From: Pelomyxa schiedti
Lineage: Eukaryota > Evosea > Pelobiontida > Pelomyxidae
Length of the DNA stretch: 64,000 nucleotides
Assembly (NCBI GenBank): GCA_020536535.1
Contig: JAHLWZ010000816.1
Coordinates: 1-64,000, forward strand
Direction: 5' to 3'
The translations under genes and the position numbers were made by a program. Every line of letters begins with the position of its first letter. Position 1 is the stretch's first letter. The notes under the pieces are model-generated. The model was given only the letters and a program-made list of their open reading frames with translations. It made no database searches and was not told the DNA's origin. Shown here in pieces: positions 38,900 to 51,918 of the stretch.

Positions 38900-39853
38900 T
38901 TAGGTATGTGCTGGAGGAATCGATCTCGTGGTGAAGTTCAAGCGGCGTCGCTTCGGTTGGTGTACTTGTACGCGATGACCATGGTTTCTTGAAGAACTGG
39001 AGGTGTGGATTGGTGGTGTAGTTGATTCACCAGTGCCAGGGAGTTGTAGGTGGATGGTCAGCAAACTCTGGTCATGAAGTGAAAGTGTGGAAACTCCCCC
39101 GTTGCCGGGGAGATCCTTGAGTGAAATGATACGGATGGCTGCAAGATTATCAACCCGGTGCATCAGCGGCTTGTTGAACCTAAGACGGTTTTGACTTGAG
39201 CACTGCACCTCCATTGCCGGGTCTTCCCCAATGCCCTCGCGGTCAAGAGGAATGCCTCTTATGTACCCTTTTGAGTTTACCCTAACATGTGAGACAATGA
39301 TCGTCGGGTATTTCCAGCCCTGGTTCAGTCAGTTGAGATTATGCATGAGCACTTGGGGACCATACTGTACAGTCGAGGGAATGAAATTTCTGATCTAGGA
39401 GCCAAAACTGAATGAAACAGCTCAGAAAATACTTAATGCTGAACTCTGAAGACAAAAATCGGAATGACATTAGAAGCCAGCCAAAGCACTTTGTGTGAAA
39501 CGCATTCGTAATATGAACCCCACGCCCGTGTTCTCGCGTATATGCTACAAATGGTAAGTCAACCGCACTCAAAACAACCGCAGCATGTCGATGAGAAGAA
39601 TCAATCTTGATAGAAATGGCACACGGAAACCAGGGACGGGCAGGTGCACTCCCTCGTCCTTCGCCACCAAGAAAACGCGGGCCGCGCTGTCGAGCACTTC
39701 CTCATAACCAGACACCAGGTGCACTTGACGAGCCAATTCCTTCACACGGCCCTCATCCAGAGTGTATTCCTCATCCTCATCGTCATCGGCGGAGCGGATT
39801 GGATCTTCGCTGCCGGGGTCGACGTTGCTGAGATCTTCGCTTTCCTGTGACAT
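38900..39853 (-). CDS. Unrecognised acidic nuclear-type protein
   Basis: ATG 39853 begins an acidic N-terminus (SADDDEDEEYTLDEGRVK) followed by a helical stretch (ELARQVHLVSGYEEVLDSAA). Further exons include HGRGVHITNAFHTKCFGW near 39480-39530 and NQGWKYPTIIVSHVRV near 39265-39330. The last exon runs to 38900 and contains a candidate nuclear localisation signal, QPKRRRL. No family recognised. The middle junctions are uncertain. It is divergent from the next gene, with about 60 bp between the start codons. Confidence 0.55.
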
Positions 39854-39915
39854 GTTGGTCTCGTTCTTTCTTTTGGTTTGGGGCACCGGTCCAACAACAA
39901 AGAAACAGTAACGTC

Positions 39916-41320
39916 ATGGGACACCAAACGCCACGTGACGTCTTTCTGCCTTTTGCGAACTGGGAAACACAAGTCACAAACAGGTTTCTGCTCTCCGGGT
40001 ACCCAGAATGTTTGTTGTTCTCTGGGGAAGTGGTCTGGCTCCCGGTGTGGAAATGCGGTCAGCTTGGTCATCAGTTACTGGAAAAAATCAAGGGGAAATT
40101 CCAAACGAGCCCCTGAAAAAGCCGTAAACTGTGGGGGGCAGTGGAGCGATGATCTCAATATAGGAAACAGCGCCCTCTACGCTCGCGCGCAGTACATCGC
40201 TTTCGCCAGGGCCAGGCGCGTCCTCACGGGCTTGCTGGTGGGTTGGATCAGCCCCGAGCGCCCCCCGCCCCGTGTTTGCGCCGTCCAGAACGCTCTGGAA
40301 CATGCCTCCGAATTACCTACAATAAGGAGGAGCTGTACCTGCGTTGCGATAGAAGGTCCCGCGACATGGGCACCGATTTTGTGGACTTTGTCCCTGCCGT
40401 CGCGTGCAACAGGAGGTGGATTGTGGTTGCACCGCAGAGGATGAGTCTATTGTATGTATATAAGGTGACGGACAAATCTGTGGTCATCGGCACTGACTCT
40501 GACTATTCTGGCGCCTCTGTTGATTCTTCCAGTTCTGCGGATTCTGCCTATTCTAGCGATACTGACGATTCTGACACGGTTTTTAAGGTACACCCACTAG
40601 TGTTGAAAACTGGTTCCTTCACGAATCTCATACGATTCCTTGGCCCCTCCGAGTATGACGCCGATTCTGATATCTTGGAAGTGATCTCCATAATGAAGGG
40701 GGGTTGCCCACGGATCCGCATCAATAATATTGACCTGAATACTATTTGGGATAGCAAACAACCAGAAATCCCAGACACAGTCGTTGGCACTTGTAGCTTA
40801 GTGGACTTCCAGCAGCGAGCACCACTTGGGAGTGCCATTCTTCTTACCCGTTGATAGACAGAGCTGAAATGAATTATTACCTGCCCTTTGAAAAGGGATC
40901 ACATGGGTCTCTTCTTGATATTGCAACGGGGTTCAAGTGGTTGGAAGATATCTCAAGCCTTTCAGTGGAACGCCTTGACGAACACACTTATCCGCAACTT
41001 CCTATGACGGCTCCTCAACAGCCGTATTTTCGCTCTCTACGCTCTGCAACCATAACCAAAAAGACTCCAAAGAGAATGTTCCTGTTCCCGCACCCGCACC
41101 TGTGCCCTGCAACACCGTTAATCACGGATTGTTGATCTCATATGTAGACAAGGCAGTACCGGCACAACCAACTGATTGTCAACGCCGAGAGTTGCGCGTG
41201 TACGTACCCTGGGTGAAGGTACGGATTGACGCCGTGCCCTCCAGTGCCAGCGAGACAGAGAGAGTGCACTACATCGTGAATGCCCTCATTACTCAGCCCA
41301 CCACAGGTATCTTTCAATAG
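39916..41320 (+). CDS. Unrecognised multi-exon gene with Ser/Asp repeats
   Basis: A coding-like first exon starts at ATG 39916 (VFLPFANWETQV, then GEVVWLPVWKCG). The main readable exon is about 40330-40854, containing ELYLRCDRRS and a Ser/Asp-rich repeat (DSSSSADSAYSSDTDDSD). It continues SFTNLIRFLGPSEYD and ends in frame at 40854. From about 40800 another frame takes over (EMNYYLPFEKGSHGSLL, IATGFKWLEDISSL), and a last part with RELRVYVPWVKVRIDAV stops at 41320. The frame change has no obvious intron. No family recognised. Boundaries 40080-40330 are unresolved and very GC-rich. Confidence 0.45.
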
Positions 41321-41415
41321 ACCCACAGTGTTTTCACAAGAATCCACCACTACTTGTTCTGAATAAACGAAGCCATTTGGTTTTCTTTTCCTTTTTCTTT
41401 GGGAACGTAATGTGT

Positions 41416-42567
41416 TTACAAATCGGCGGACTCAGAAGGGGGAGGGCGAATGTGCCTGGTGCCGACTGTGGCAACAGCCGTCCTCAGGCGCTGCCGGCAG
41501 TACATTCCAAAGCACATGAAGAACGAGAGGAATGTTATGATGATGACAAATGCAAGTATTGCTGCTGATATGCCTTGCGGGATGTCTATCTGTGAATGTT
41601 TGATTCGGTTGGTGTGGTTGTTACTCGGTGCAAAAAAGAGAGAGAACAGAACACACCAGAACGTTCTTTGTGGCCTCAGCATTTTGTTGAACTTTGTTCA
41701 TTTTGCATTCCCTTCCCTTTTTTTGACAAAGGTTAACCAACCCATTAATTAATCCCCACCCGAGCCAGGAATGGAAATCGCACGTACTGGGCACAGAAGA
41801 GCACTGGGGTTGGCTGCAAAGGATATAAAATCGATGACCGGTTCTCCAAGGTTCGGGCACTCGACGCAAACTCCCTTGAGGGAAGTGTTACCTCAGACTT
41901 CAAATGAACTGGGAGGGAAACTTTTTCGCAATAGCCTAACCAATCATAGGTTACAAAACCGCCAGTGCTGTTGAATATGGGCTTGCCACAAACGAGCTCC
42001 TCATTGACTCCCTTTACTGGAGTCTGAACGAGTAGTTATTGGAATACCCACATTATAGTTGGGAGAAAACCTCAACAGTCATTCTGCGATCAAGAGCAAG
42101 AAGGAACTGGTTACATGGCTTTCCCAGAATGTCTTCTTCCAGGGCAACACAAGAGCCCGTGACGTTACTATCCTAATGGTGTGGGTTGTAAAAATGAAAC
42201 GATAGTAATACAAAAACTAACCTCCTCTTTAACACAATACTGTCCAATAGGACAGTCACAGTTTGATTCACAAGCTGCACAAACATACACACCCTTTCTC
42301 AACACACAAAAAGGCTGTATTTTTGTTTTTGATTGGGGGTTAGAGAAAAACCATGATTCGGAGTTAAAAAAAACGGGGCAATTGGGGAAAAAACCAATTG
42401 TGCACACATACGGTGAGAGGTGTGCCGACGCATTTGTTTGGCACGGGGATCATGGTAACCACGGTCCCTACCACGGAAGTGTCGCCACACATGACTGTTG
42501 CTCCACTGCACGTGCCAACAACCGCAGCAACGACAAGTACCGCAGCAACGACAGACCCCCTCCCCAT
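41416..42567 (-). CDS. Cys-rich type I membrane protein, family unknown
   Basis: ATG 42567 opens a signal peptide (VVAAVLVVAAVVGTCSG) followed by a Cys-containing ectodomain. Exons include CAACESNCDCPIGQYC, NVTGSCVALEEDILG, and ELVCGKPIFNSTGGF with possible N-glycosylation sites. The last exon holds a transmembrane helix (AAILAFVIIITFLSFFMCFG), then a short basic tail (YCRQRLRTAV) ending at 41416. The topology suggests a small cell-surface or secretory-pathway protein. The spaced Cys pairs resemble disulfide-rich extracellular modules, but none is named with confidence. Confidence 0.6.
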
Positions 42568-42925
42568 CCTCGTTTTTCTTTTTGTTTGATTTTTCAGGGT
42601 TACCGGAAGGTAGAGATCTCAGGGACACCCCTGTGACGTGGCCAGTTTGAGGAGTGCTCAGCTCCGCCCACAAATGTGATTACGCGCCTGATGCCAGCAC
42701 TCTTTGTGGGTCAGAAACCAGGCAGATTGTGTCCAATCAGATTCTAATCATCATCCAATCAACGGACAAAGGAAAAATGGTGAGCCCCTCTTCTCGCAAC
42801 GAGTGACCACGACCAACACCTGCGCCCGCACCCATAATTTAATAACGCGTTGAACACACACACGCCATGTACCCACCCACCCACAACACAAACCAACCAA
42901 CCAACAACAGGACACGTCGTGCTTC
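42568..42925. promoter_or_regulatory. Divergent intergenic region
   Basis: About 358 bp between the starts of the Cys-rich membrane protein (minus) and the COG7-like gene (plus). Includes an ACAC/CCAACCAA-rich stretch at 42855-42905 just before the COG7 start. No coding content. Confidence 0.35.
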
Positions 42926-45900
42926 ATGGAGGACACGTTCTCAGTCAAGGAGTGGGTCAACGGCGTTCTCACTGGCACGTCGACATCGACACCGTCCTCG
43001 TCGGCAACACCAGCGCCGCCGTCGTCGTCCTCGTCACCTTCGTCTTCCCAGGCGTCGTCGTCGCCGTCTCCATCATCGCCGGGTGACTTGGGCTCGGTGA
43101 TTGGGTCTCGCGATCCCACGTCGACCGAGGTGTGTGGGTGTGTGGGTGGGGCCTGCTTTGGGTGTCTCTTGAAAGGACACTTTTTTTTTTTGTTTTTTTG
43201 GCTAAGTGCTAACACATCTCTTGACAAAAGGCTCAGGCTTCAGGGTTGTCCCTGAGGCTGCAAGTTATGTGTGCTGATGTGTTGGCTTCTGTGCATGATG
43301 CGTCATTATCATCTCTCAGTTTAATCCCAAGGTAGTCCCTTGACTTATTCCTTCGCGTCCTGGTATTCATGGAATCATGGTAGCTCTCTGGTGGAGTTGG
43401 ATCAGACGAGACGGGAAGTGGAACTATTGAGATCGTCAATGGAAAAAAGAAAGGAGAACCTGGATAAGGTTCTTTGATTTGTCATTATCCTGGAGTAATT
43501 ATGTTCTCAGCTGTCACAGCTCAGTGACAAGGGCCTTGGTGGGGTCCTATCCTTGGTCACCATGCGGAATAACATGACAGACGTGCTTACTATATTGCAG
43601 CACGCAACAACTCTTACCACTCTAAAACAATCATCTGAAAAGATATTACAAAATGCCGACTTGGATGAGGTTTGAATGCCTCACAATGGGTAATGTTATG
43701 AACTCCTATCAGATAACAAAGCACTGTAGTGACTATGCTGTCTGTGTGAAGGGTGTTGAAGGCCTTAGCATTTTCGAGGAAGAGCAAAAACAACTGACTG
43801 CTCTCCACAACACTGTTGTGCAAATCTTCAAAGCACAGATTTGCACGGCAATAAATTCGAAGGATACAGGTGTGGCAGTTTACTCGAAACTCGCATATCT
43901 CTATTCTCTACAATCCAACTCTTACCTTCTTTCAGCTTCATCACAGATGTACACGAAAGCTTTTGCTCAGATGGGCCTCGTTCATCAGATTGAGGGTTTA
44001 TACATTGACTGTTTATGTAATAAATGGTGTACGATGTGGACTGATGTGAAAACTACCAATGTGTGAGTCATTCTCTTTATCTGCTTCTTATTCATTTATA
44101 CAGGCCAGCCAAAAGCTTGTGGATTGGCTGCCTCTATTCTATGATTCACTTGTATCAGCACTTACAACTGAAGTACCTCCTCCCCCTTCAATAGTGAGAG
44201 CTATTAAGTTTGACTCCGCCTGTTCTCCCCTTCTAAAAGGTGATGTGGGCGTCCCAAGTATTTCTCAATGGGCATGCCGTACTTGCCAAGTCTCTTTCCC
44301 GTGCTTTCTCTATTATTTCGCCAATGCTAAAGAAATTGTACGTTTATTTCCTTCCACACGCCGTTGTATCTCACTGCTTGAAAAGGATAGAGGATTCAAC
44401 AAATGTCAATCAACCACTTGACAGTATTCTAGCTCTTTATACGATTTCTGTAAATTTCACCAACATCACAACTGGCATCCTTTCTCCGGCATTCAATGCC
44501 CAAAATGGTATCTTTTTTTTTGTGCAATTTACTCTTCATTCCACCTAAACACTAAGTAATTTTTCAAGAAGGAACCATTGGAGAGCCAGGACAACTTGTC
44601 GTGGCTTTACTGGGTGCCTACAAAGAAATGCAGACCAAATATGCCCAGTTAGAAAGAACCCAATTACTCACACTGTTGGAGCCCCTCAAGCCAGTAAGAT
44701 ACTTAGATGAGTTGATAACAATACCTTACTTGTGTAGCTCATAGGAGGCGGATCGGACATGTGCATGCGGTTTCATGATACAATACACAGGGTCGGCGGC
44801 TCTATACCACCAGTTCTACAGACTGCGGATGCCGCCATCCATCGCTGCCTGCTGTTTACCTCGGGTTCCCAACTACCTGCTCTCACAACAACATTACAAG
44901 TAGACAGTATTATACTGAGAGGGCAAATGGGATTAAGAAAAATTAGGACTACTTTGGAGAATACTTGCAACATCTTATGAATGTCCTTGGTTCACTAAAG
45001 GCGAAAACAAAACTTGACCTCGATTCACGCTCCCTCCAAGGTAACCAACTTCTGTATTTTATATTCCAATGTTGGAAAGTACACCATTATTTATGTAGAT
45101 AGTAGCTTCAATTGGAGTGTCTTTACGAGTTCACTGCAACTACTTCAAGTCAGCTCACAACTCCTTTCTACGTTGGATTCATTTAACAATAACTTTGTGG
45201 CAACCGTGGTCGCCCACAAGCAATTTGTGCTCAATGCTCAATCACCATCCACACCACTCCCCTCGAATCAGTTGGCACAGTCAAAAGAGTATTTTCTGCT
45301 CTCCCATGTTTGACATTGTTGTAAAGCTTGAAATAGGCTTTCCTTCTACGTGCCACTTCCATTGGAACCACAGCAACATCGCCAACTCCAAGGGTGGTTT
45401 ATGACTGTGGAGGACAGAACCTGTACATAAGAATTCGACCATTCTTTGCACACACCTAAAACCCAAATCCAGCTAGGTACCACATGCTGCACAATGCCGT
45501 TCAACTTGCTGGTACTTTTGTCTCTGCTGTCAAGTCTCTTGCCTATGACACAGTGATGTCATTTGTAGATGCTAGACTGTCTACATTCCCTGGACTAGAG
45601 GTGCTCGCTCCACAATGCACCACGATTACATAGTCTAATGTATCTAACAGGAGTGGAAAGTCAGCAAAAACCCTAATCCTCGAATTCAGGAGTTCACAAA
45701 TCCTCTTTCATATATCACATCAATTGGTGAGTTGTTGATAACTCTGCCTCAGCATCTCGAAGTAGTTTCCTTATGTCACTTCTGTGAATTAATATCAATG
45801 TGAAGCCCTTTGCTGCTGCATGTGAGGGGACTGGAACAAGGAAAGATGGAGATATGTCCTCCTTTTCACCACAATTCATTGCCACAGTTTGCAGGTATTC

Positions 45901-46225
45901 CTCTCTCTTGCTTTTTCCCGCCCAGATGATAGCCCATAAAATCGCAACCTTTTTCTCACTTCATATTGTCATTTTTTCCAGGCAGACAATGACCCACTTT
46001 ATACAAAAGCTCTCTGAAATTTCTCTTCTTGGTGCTGTGGGTTCAAAGCAACTTGCAGTTGATATTGGTTTATTTCTTTTGGTTTCTGCAAGTACCTAAA
46101 CTTCTTCACTAGGGTACATCTTAAAAATGATATGTGCTCTTGGTGTGACGCCACTACCAACCTTAGCTCTGTTACAGAACATTCTAAATGCAAACGCACA
46201 ACAGTTACGGTCTAGTGAATTTTAG
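42926..46225 (+). CDS. Conserved oligomeric Golgi complex subunit 7
   Basis: Subunit of the COG tethering complex for retrograde transport within the Golgi. ATG 42926 begins DTFSVKEWVN, the typical COG7 opening. A Ser/Pro/Ala low-complexity insert follows before the helical region. Later exons include LSDKGLGGVLSLVTMRNNM, FEEEQKQLTALHNTV, QKLVDWLPLFYDSLVSALT, GEPGQLVVALLGAYKEMQ, GGGSDMCMRFHDTIHRVGG and a final LPTLALLQNILNANAQQL with a stop at 46225. The sequence is all-helical, weakly conserved and divided by about ten short introns. COG7 is the best match by start motif and overall order; another multisubunit tether protein is not fully excluded. Confidence 0.6.
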
Positions 46226-46493
46226 AATCATACTAATTACAAAAGCAGACAAACATCTATGGTCCACACTGTAATGGAAAGCTCAAATGATCAGACACTA
46301 ATATCCCTGCTACGGAAACTCAAAATAGGGATGTAAATACTTCTTCCTATGGAATTGGACACGCACCCACCAAGCTAAACAGTTCCCAATCCCATCGTTT
46401 TGTGCTTTTAGTGTTTTATGTTCTATTGCTTGTGGTAATTTCGTGCAGAAGAAAACTGTTTAATTTCTCTTTTGCCAAACTATACATGACAAT

Positions 46494-47605
46494 CTATAGT
46501 AGTAAACAAAACTTGGATTTCGACTGCCTTGGTGCTGGGAGGTCTGGAGGAAGTTTTTTTTTCGTGATGACTGCTTTGGCACACTCAGTGAAGAGCTGTG
46601 GATTTCGTTAGGGAATTACATTGAAACATGATAGAATTAATTCGTTCTGAAAGGGGGAGTACCTCAACAATTCCTTTCCTAGTGAGGGCACTGCATTCTA
46701 AATACTTGAGTGCTTGGATGCGTGATGCCAGTTTTCGTCCTTCCTTGTGGGAAATAACTCTCTCACCGGCAGATGCGGAATCCAGGCCTGGGGGTTCTCT
46801 CAGGTCAATCTTATTTCCGACGAGAATGATGGGTGCATGAGGAACGTGATGCCTGACCTCAGGAATCCACTTGGAGAAGTGTAAGGCTCATAGTTTGGGA
46901 ATGATTCTTGGGCAATACCTTATCCAATACGTTCTGAAAGGAGGAAAACTTGGCAACAGAAAAGCAAATCAGAATAATATCTGACTCTGAACTCTATAAG
47001 TATTCCACTAGATAATATTAACTACACGCACTAGGATATGAAAGTGGTCGCAGTCTCGTGTATTCCTCCTGGCCGGCTACATTTGGTGAATGAGAAATTT
47101 TCTTAGGGCGGATGGTAAGGGTTACCAGTGTCCTTGTGGTGTGTAAGGAATAATTTTGAGAGAGTAAGTTGGATACCCAGATGTGTAAAGTGACTGTCCA
47201 TCTATCAACACTTAATCTCTGGGAAAACTGTTTACAGTGCGTTACTTTGCCGCCACTTCCCGCATCGGGGGTGTCATTCACTTCACAGGTGGGAAAAAAA
47301 GCCTTACATTATCAAATACTGTTGGAATGTATTCCTAGAGTAACAAAAAAAGAAATGAGTCTCCCTTCTTTACGAACAGACTTACCTTGGGAAATGAACT
47401 TGATGTGTACGATATCAAAATGGAGGTTTTCCCCTAGTAACCAATACTTAGCGCCAAACAAGCAAAGGGGAAAAAGAAAGAGCTTGTTCCTACCACCATT
47501 CCGTCACCTAAACAAAGGAAGAATTAACAAAGAGAAAGAATGTTTCCTATACATACCAACAACAACACATTTTATTGGCTCTGTGCCCACTCCACCTTCC
47601 TCCAT
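46494..47605 (-). CDS. Rho-family small GTPase with a 7-nt micro-exon
   Basis: Signalling GTPase for actin and polarity. The start is ATG 47605. Exons give CVVVG then DGMVGKTS (G1), EYIPTVFDN (switch I), RWTVTLHIW, DTAGQEEYTRLRPLSYP (G3/switch II), IILICFSVAKFSSFQNVL, PEVRHHVPHAPIILVGNKIDLRE (Rho-type, G4 NKID), LECSAL (G5), and a basic tail ending in the CAAX box CLLL, predicting geranylgeranylation. The G3 motif is split: Asp, Thr and one base of the Ala codon come from a 7-nt exon at 47132-47126, between introns of 44 and 49 nt. Length and motif order are normal for Rac/Rho/Cdc42; the subgroup is undecided. Confidence 0.85.
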
Positions 47606-47806
47606 GCCAACTCCCCAATAAACAGATATCAAATTAACTACTTGGCTGTAAGTTTGCTTGGGCAGGCATGATTTTAAAAATTTTGAAAAACGGAAAAGTT
47701 CGGTGTGAAGGGCCCTCTCCTAAGATGAACAAAAATCATGCCCCATTTACGGAACAAACAGTTTTTAGTCAATGAAGAATTCGCAGGGTTTGTCACTTGG
47801 GTTGAG

Positions 47807-50800
47807 TTAAGAGTGCTTCCAGGACCGTTCAGGGCTGTCGGTGTCTTGGTATTCATTTCCTCCATAGAATTGGTTCTCAGAGGTTCCAGACTGATAAACT
47901 TGCACAGTGTATCCCTCGGCGTTTGTTGTGGTGGAAACATCATCTTGCTGATCTTGAATAGGTGGCGGTGCATGTGATCCGTGGGCTGGTGTATCAGTGG
48001 ATGGTTCACCTGGAGAAACCTTCACTGATTCACCGGGAATCCCGAGGTGCAGTGCCTATTGGGTGTTGTTAGCAAAGTTATCGGCGAGAAAGAAAACGCA
48101 CTCGATCCGCAGCTGCTTGTGTTTCAAAATTCACCGTGGAGGAAATGCCAGTTGTGTCGGTTTCAATACGAATGTCTCTGATTGGCCCAAATTGCTGCTT
48201 ATGGTAAGAGGGGTTTAACACTAGGGGGAGAACCTGCAAGATAGGTTTCAATGCAGACTCTGTCTGTAGGTGCAGTGGGAGATTGTAAAACTTGACAGCC
48301 GCTGAATGTGCAGGGAACTGGGAGAGTGGCGGCTCGGTGCTTGGTAGTCTGCTAATATGAGAAATTGGCTTCAAAGCCAACGGGTCAAGCCCAAGCTTTA
48401 GTGCCTGAGTCGAAAGTTAATTCACCAAAGAGACCGATGGTGATTACCTGCTGCTTGAGAGCGTCGACTTGTTGCTTCAGTTCAGAATAAGACACTTCAA
48501 TTGAGTTGCACATCTTAGCATTGGCACTCTGTGGAGGAGCAATTCCTGTGTTGCGAGGCCGTTTTGGCTGTGGGCAATACTTTGGTCGATCGGCAGCAGT
48601 GATCGGGGGAATTGCAGAATAAGTGACGCGAGGGGGACGTTTTTGACCGTGCTGTGTGGTGTCCGCGAGGGTGCTTGGAGTAATTCCTCCCGACTTGGCA
48701 AATGGCGATGCTTGCTTCGCAGCCAAAGCGGAGAGAAGAGATTTGTGCACAGCTGCAAGGCTTTGCATCAACTGCGCTTGCTCTGATGGATCCAGGAGAT
48801 CTTTCTTTTTTTCAACAGCTTCTACCATCTTCTTATACTCCGCGAGTTTATTCGAAAGTGTTGAAAGCTGTACTGAGGGTGCTTGTTTTGGTGCCAGTAC
48901 GGTGGACGGAGGAGGCTGTGCTGAGGGATTGTTTGGAGCTGTTGGTTTATCAATGGCTGGAATCTGTTGAATTTATAAGTATTACAAAACCGGTAGCAGT
49001 TAATTGAACCTGATTTTCTCCTTTCATGTTGGGTACATTGTTATTAAGTTGGCCAGGTTTGTACGAATGAATTTGTCCTTTATTTGGAGTAGGTTGTACT
49101 GGAATTTGAACTGTCGGCGGAACAGTTTTCCTTTTTGCATCATCAGCAGAAGCATGCTGATCGACATGACCAAAGTTTGCCCAAAAAACCTTAGTGGTGG
49201 TTGATAACAAAAAGAAAAACTTTTACGGGCCCACCTGGATGAATCTATTTCCGCACACAGCATCAGGTGACTGAATAGCAGCCATCGCTTCTTCGTGTGT
49301 AGAAAATTGAACAAATGCTCTGTTCGATTGGGGTTTGACCTAAGCAACGTCATGACTGGGTATTTGATTGTGTGTAAATGGAAGATGGTACCTGCAGGTT
49401 CAGTATTGTTCCAAACTTAGAGAAGTGCTCATTGAGCAATTCTATGCGATTGAGATGTTTAGGGATTCCAACAACTTTTAGTGCACCTGTCTTGGTTGCT
49501 GATTTCCATTCTCTGTGATCTTTAGGGGGCCATCTCTGGAGATGAGAGTGAGAAGCATCTTGGAATATGCACTACATTTTAGATTCACCTTGTAACCTTG
49601 TGGCTGAGTAGCATTTTGCATTGGATTCCGGTTTTGCAACTGTGATGAACTGATTGTTTTTGAGGATGAGTATACGGTTGTTGGAGCCGCTGGAGAGGGT
49701 ATGATGAAAGGGGTTGTTTCTGGGGTGACAAACGCCCGAGTAGGAGATTCCCATTCGAGTGAACCATTCTGGGGTGGTTGATCTTGAGTTGAGGAATTAT
49801 GTTGAGCTTCAGTCGCTTAGCACATGTGAGAATAGAAAGGCTAGGGGATCTTACTGCTATGTGGGACTCCAGCACTTTGGGGCAAATGAACATCAAGTTG
49901 AAAGCCAGAAGTGCTACAGTTACTGGGAGGTACTGTAAATTCGCGTCGATCTGTTTTTTGGGTGGAACGATGAGAAAAAGCTTTTGTGAGAGGTTTCTTA
50001 CATTCTGGTTCTGGTATTGGTGGAGTATACATTTGGGGTTGTGTTAAGATAGGTGCAGGTGTTGAAATACAGGAATTTGACGCCTGCCATGCATATGGTA
50101 TTGGCAGGGAAACTTGTTCACTCGGGGGTTGTATTTGATAAGGAATGTCCTTGCTGGGCAGCGAGTGTTGCAGGTCTGAAGTTATTGTGCCAGAGCCTGA
50201 AGTTACCTCTCTGACCATTCCCTGCGGCCCATTCCGAACACACACAACCCCTTCGCTGTGCAAAGATGGCATAGAAATGCCCTCAGACTCAATGGATAAT
50301 TGTTCTGCAAACTGGTTGTGGGGTGCATTGCCGTGTCTTTCCACATCCGAAGTATGGACTCCCTTGTCGTACTTGCTTGTGACAGTATGATGGGCGGTTC
50401 CAGGGAAGCTGAATGTTTGTCTTTGCTGGTCAGAGTCAGGAATCTCACTTCGCCATCTGGGCTGCACTTGCTTGAAGTAACTTCCTTGAGAGCTGTCTGT
50501 GTAGCGATCAATCCTACAGTCTCTTCTTTTATCTCTTTCAAACACTCTTTTGGACCTTTCATCTTGGCCCACAGTGGTGGTGGTTTGACCTCCCCTCTCC
50601 ATGCTCCTGGAATAATCCCCATTTCTGGTGTGAGAAAATCTGTCATGTCTGGTGGAACTTTTGTCAATTCTGGACGTAGCTGGGGATCTTCTGTCCTCGC
50701 GTCTAAACGTATCTCTGGGGAGACGTCCATGATTCCTGCTTCCACTTCTGCTCCTGCTTTGGTTTATGCTTCTACTTCTACTTCTGCTTTGGTGTCTGCT

Positions 50801-51661
50801 TCTGCTTCTGTTTCGGCTTATACTTCGGCTTCGGCTTCGACTTCGACTTCTGTTTCGGCTTCGGTTTCTACTTGTGCTATAGAATTTGTTTCTAGGGCTT
50901 CTGCTACGACTGTTGCTTCTGTCACTTCGAGGTTTTGAATGCCGGAATTGAGCAGCATGAGTGTTACTATCTCTGTCGTTCGAGGGAGATCTGCTGTTGC
51001 TGCGGCTCCTGCAGTTTGTTGGATACCTCACAGCGGTGTTGCAAGATTCCAACAGTGGTGAAGAGCGTCCATGACTTGAGACTGGTTGTTCAAACTGGTT
51101 CACATAACTTATGGGTGCACATCTGTCCGCCACATTGGCTGTGTGATGAATTTCAAGTACAGATGAATCTAGTGTCTCTTGAACTGCGTGTCCTTGTGTG
51201 TTTGTGTACATATTGACATTATGAAGGAAGCCATGTTGCCCAACAGGTGTGTCATGGAAAGCCCCAAATTGCTCCAGTTTATCAAAAAGAATGGCAACAA
51301 AATTGACAGCTGCGTCGTTGTTACAAGGTAAACGGACCAGAAAAAGAATTTAATTGCATGAACCAACTTACAATCGTCCAGAATGCCAGACAATTGAGCC
51401 GTGCACAAGTCCATCAGTTCATACTTGGGCAATTGCTTTTGGAGCAACCCCAAGATATAAGTAGTCATTGCTCTCGGGTCCGCTCGTGTACTGCGAAAAA
51501 AAAAAAAAAAAAAAAGGTAAAAAAAAAGGAATGAAATAAAGGCTTCGTGCATGGTGCAGGAAGGCAGTTATGGGACAAGACAAGTCGGAGGAGTACAATT
51601 GATCCACGGTGACAAGCAACCACTGCTCAATCTCGTGCAATACCGCATCGTCTGTCAACAT
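47807..51661 (-). CDS. RBM26/RBM27-like RNA-binding protein
   Basis: Family linked to nuclear RNA surveillance and mRNA processing. ATG 51661 starts a PWI-like N-terminal domain (LHEIEQWLL, AMTTYILGLLQKQLPKYEL, LCTAQLSGILDD, FVAILFDKLEQFG in the spliced product). A large exon (51211 to about 49841) encodes an Arg/Ser-rich region with many SR dipeptides. An RRM follows: ALKVVGIPKHLNRI, LNEHFSKFGTILNLQ, NRAFVQFSTHEEAMAAI and NRFIQVFW, typical of RBM26/27. Further exons contain a helical Lys/Gln region and a second RRM-like segment (FGPIRDIRIETDTTGISS). The end at 47807 is Gln/Ser/Thr-rich. I did not find the CCCH finger of animal homologues. Confidence 0.7.
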
Positions 51662-51918
51662 TTTTCTTTCCCTTGTTTGATGGACGCGACTTCGCGGAAT
51701 CAGGGGCGTAAGGGACCCACCCCCAAGGTGTTTGTTGGGTTTTTTTGGCGACTGGGATCTCGCCACAGGATGCCTCCTCGGATGCTGGAAAGAACACCAC
51801 GAAAGGACCAGGCATTTCAGAATGTTCCCTCCACCAGTACAGTTTCTGCTCCATTGATGGGGAAAATGTGTGGTTCCCAAAAATGGTGGTATTGTTTTGG
51901 TATTATTTGTACATAGAA

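Noticed and set aside
47018-47281. Rho GTPase read as having NVAGQ instead of DTAGQ plus an insertion
   Set aside because: The 7-nt micro-exon at 47132-47126 and a longer intron before RLSVDRW restore normal Rho sequence in phase.
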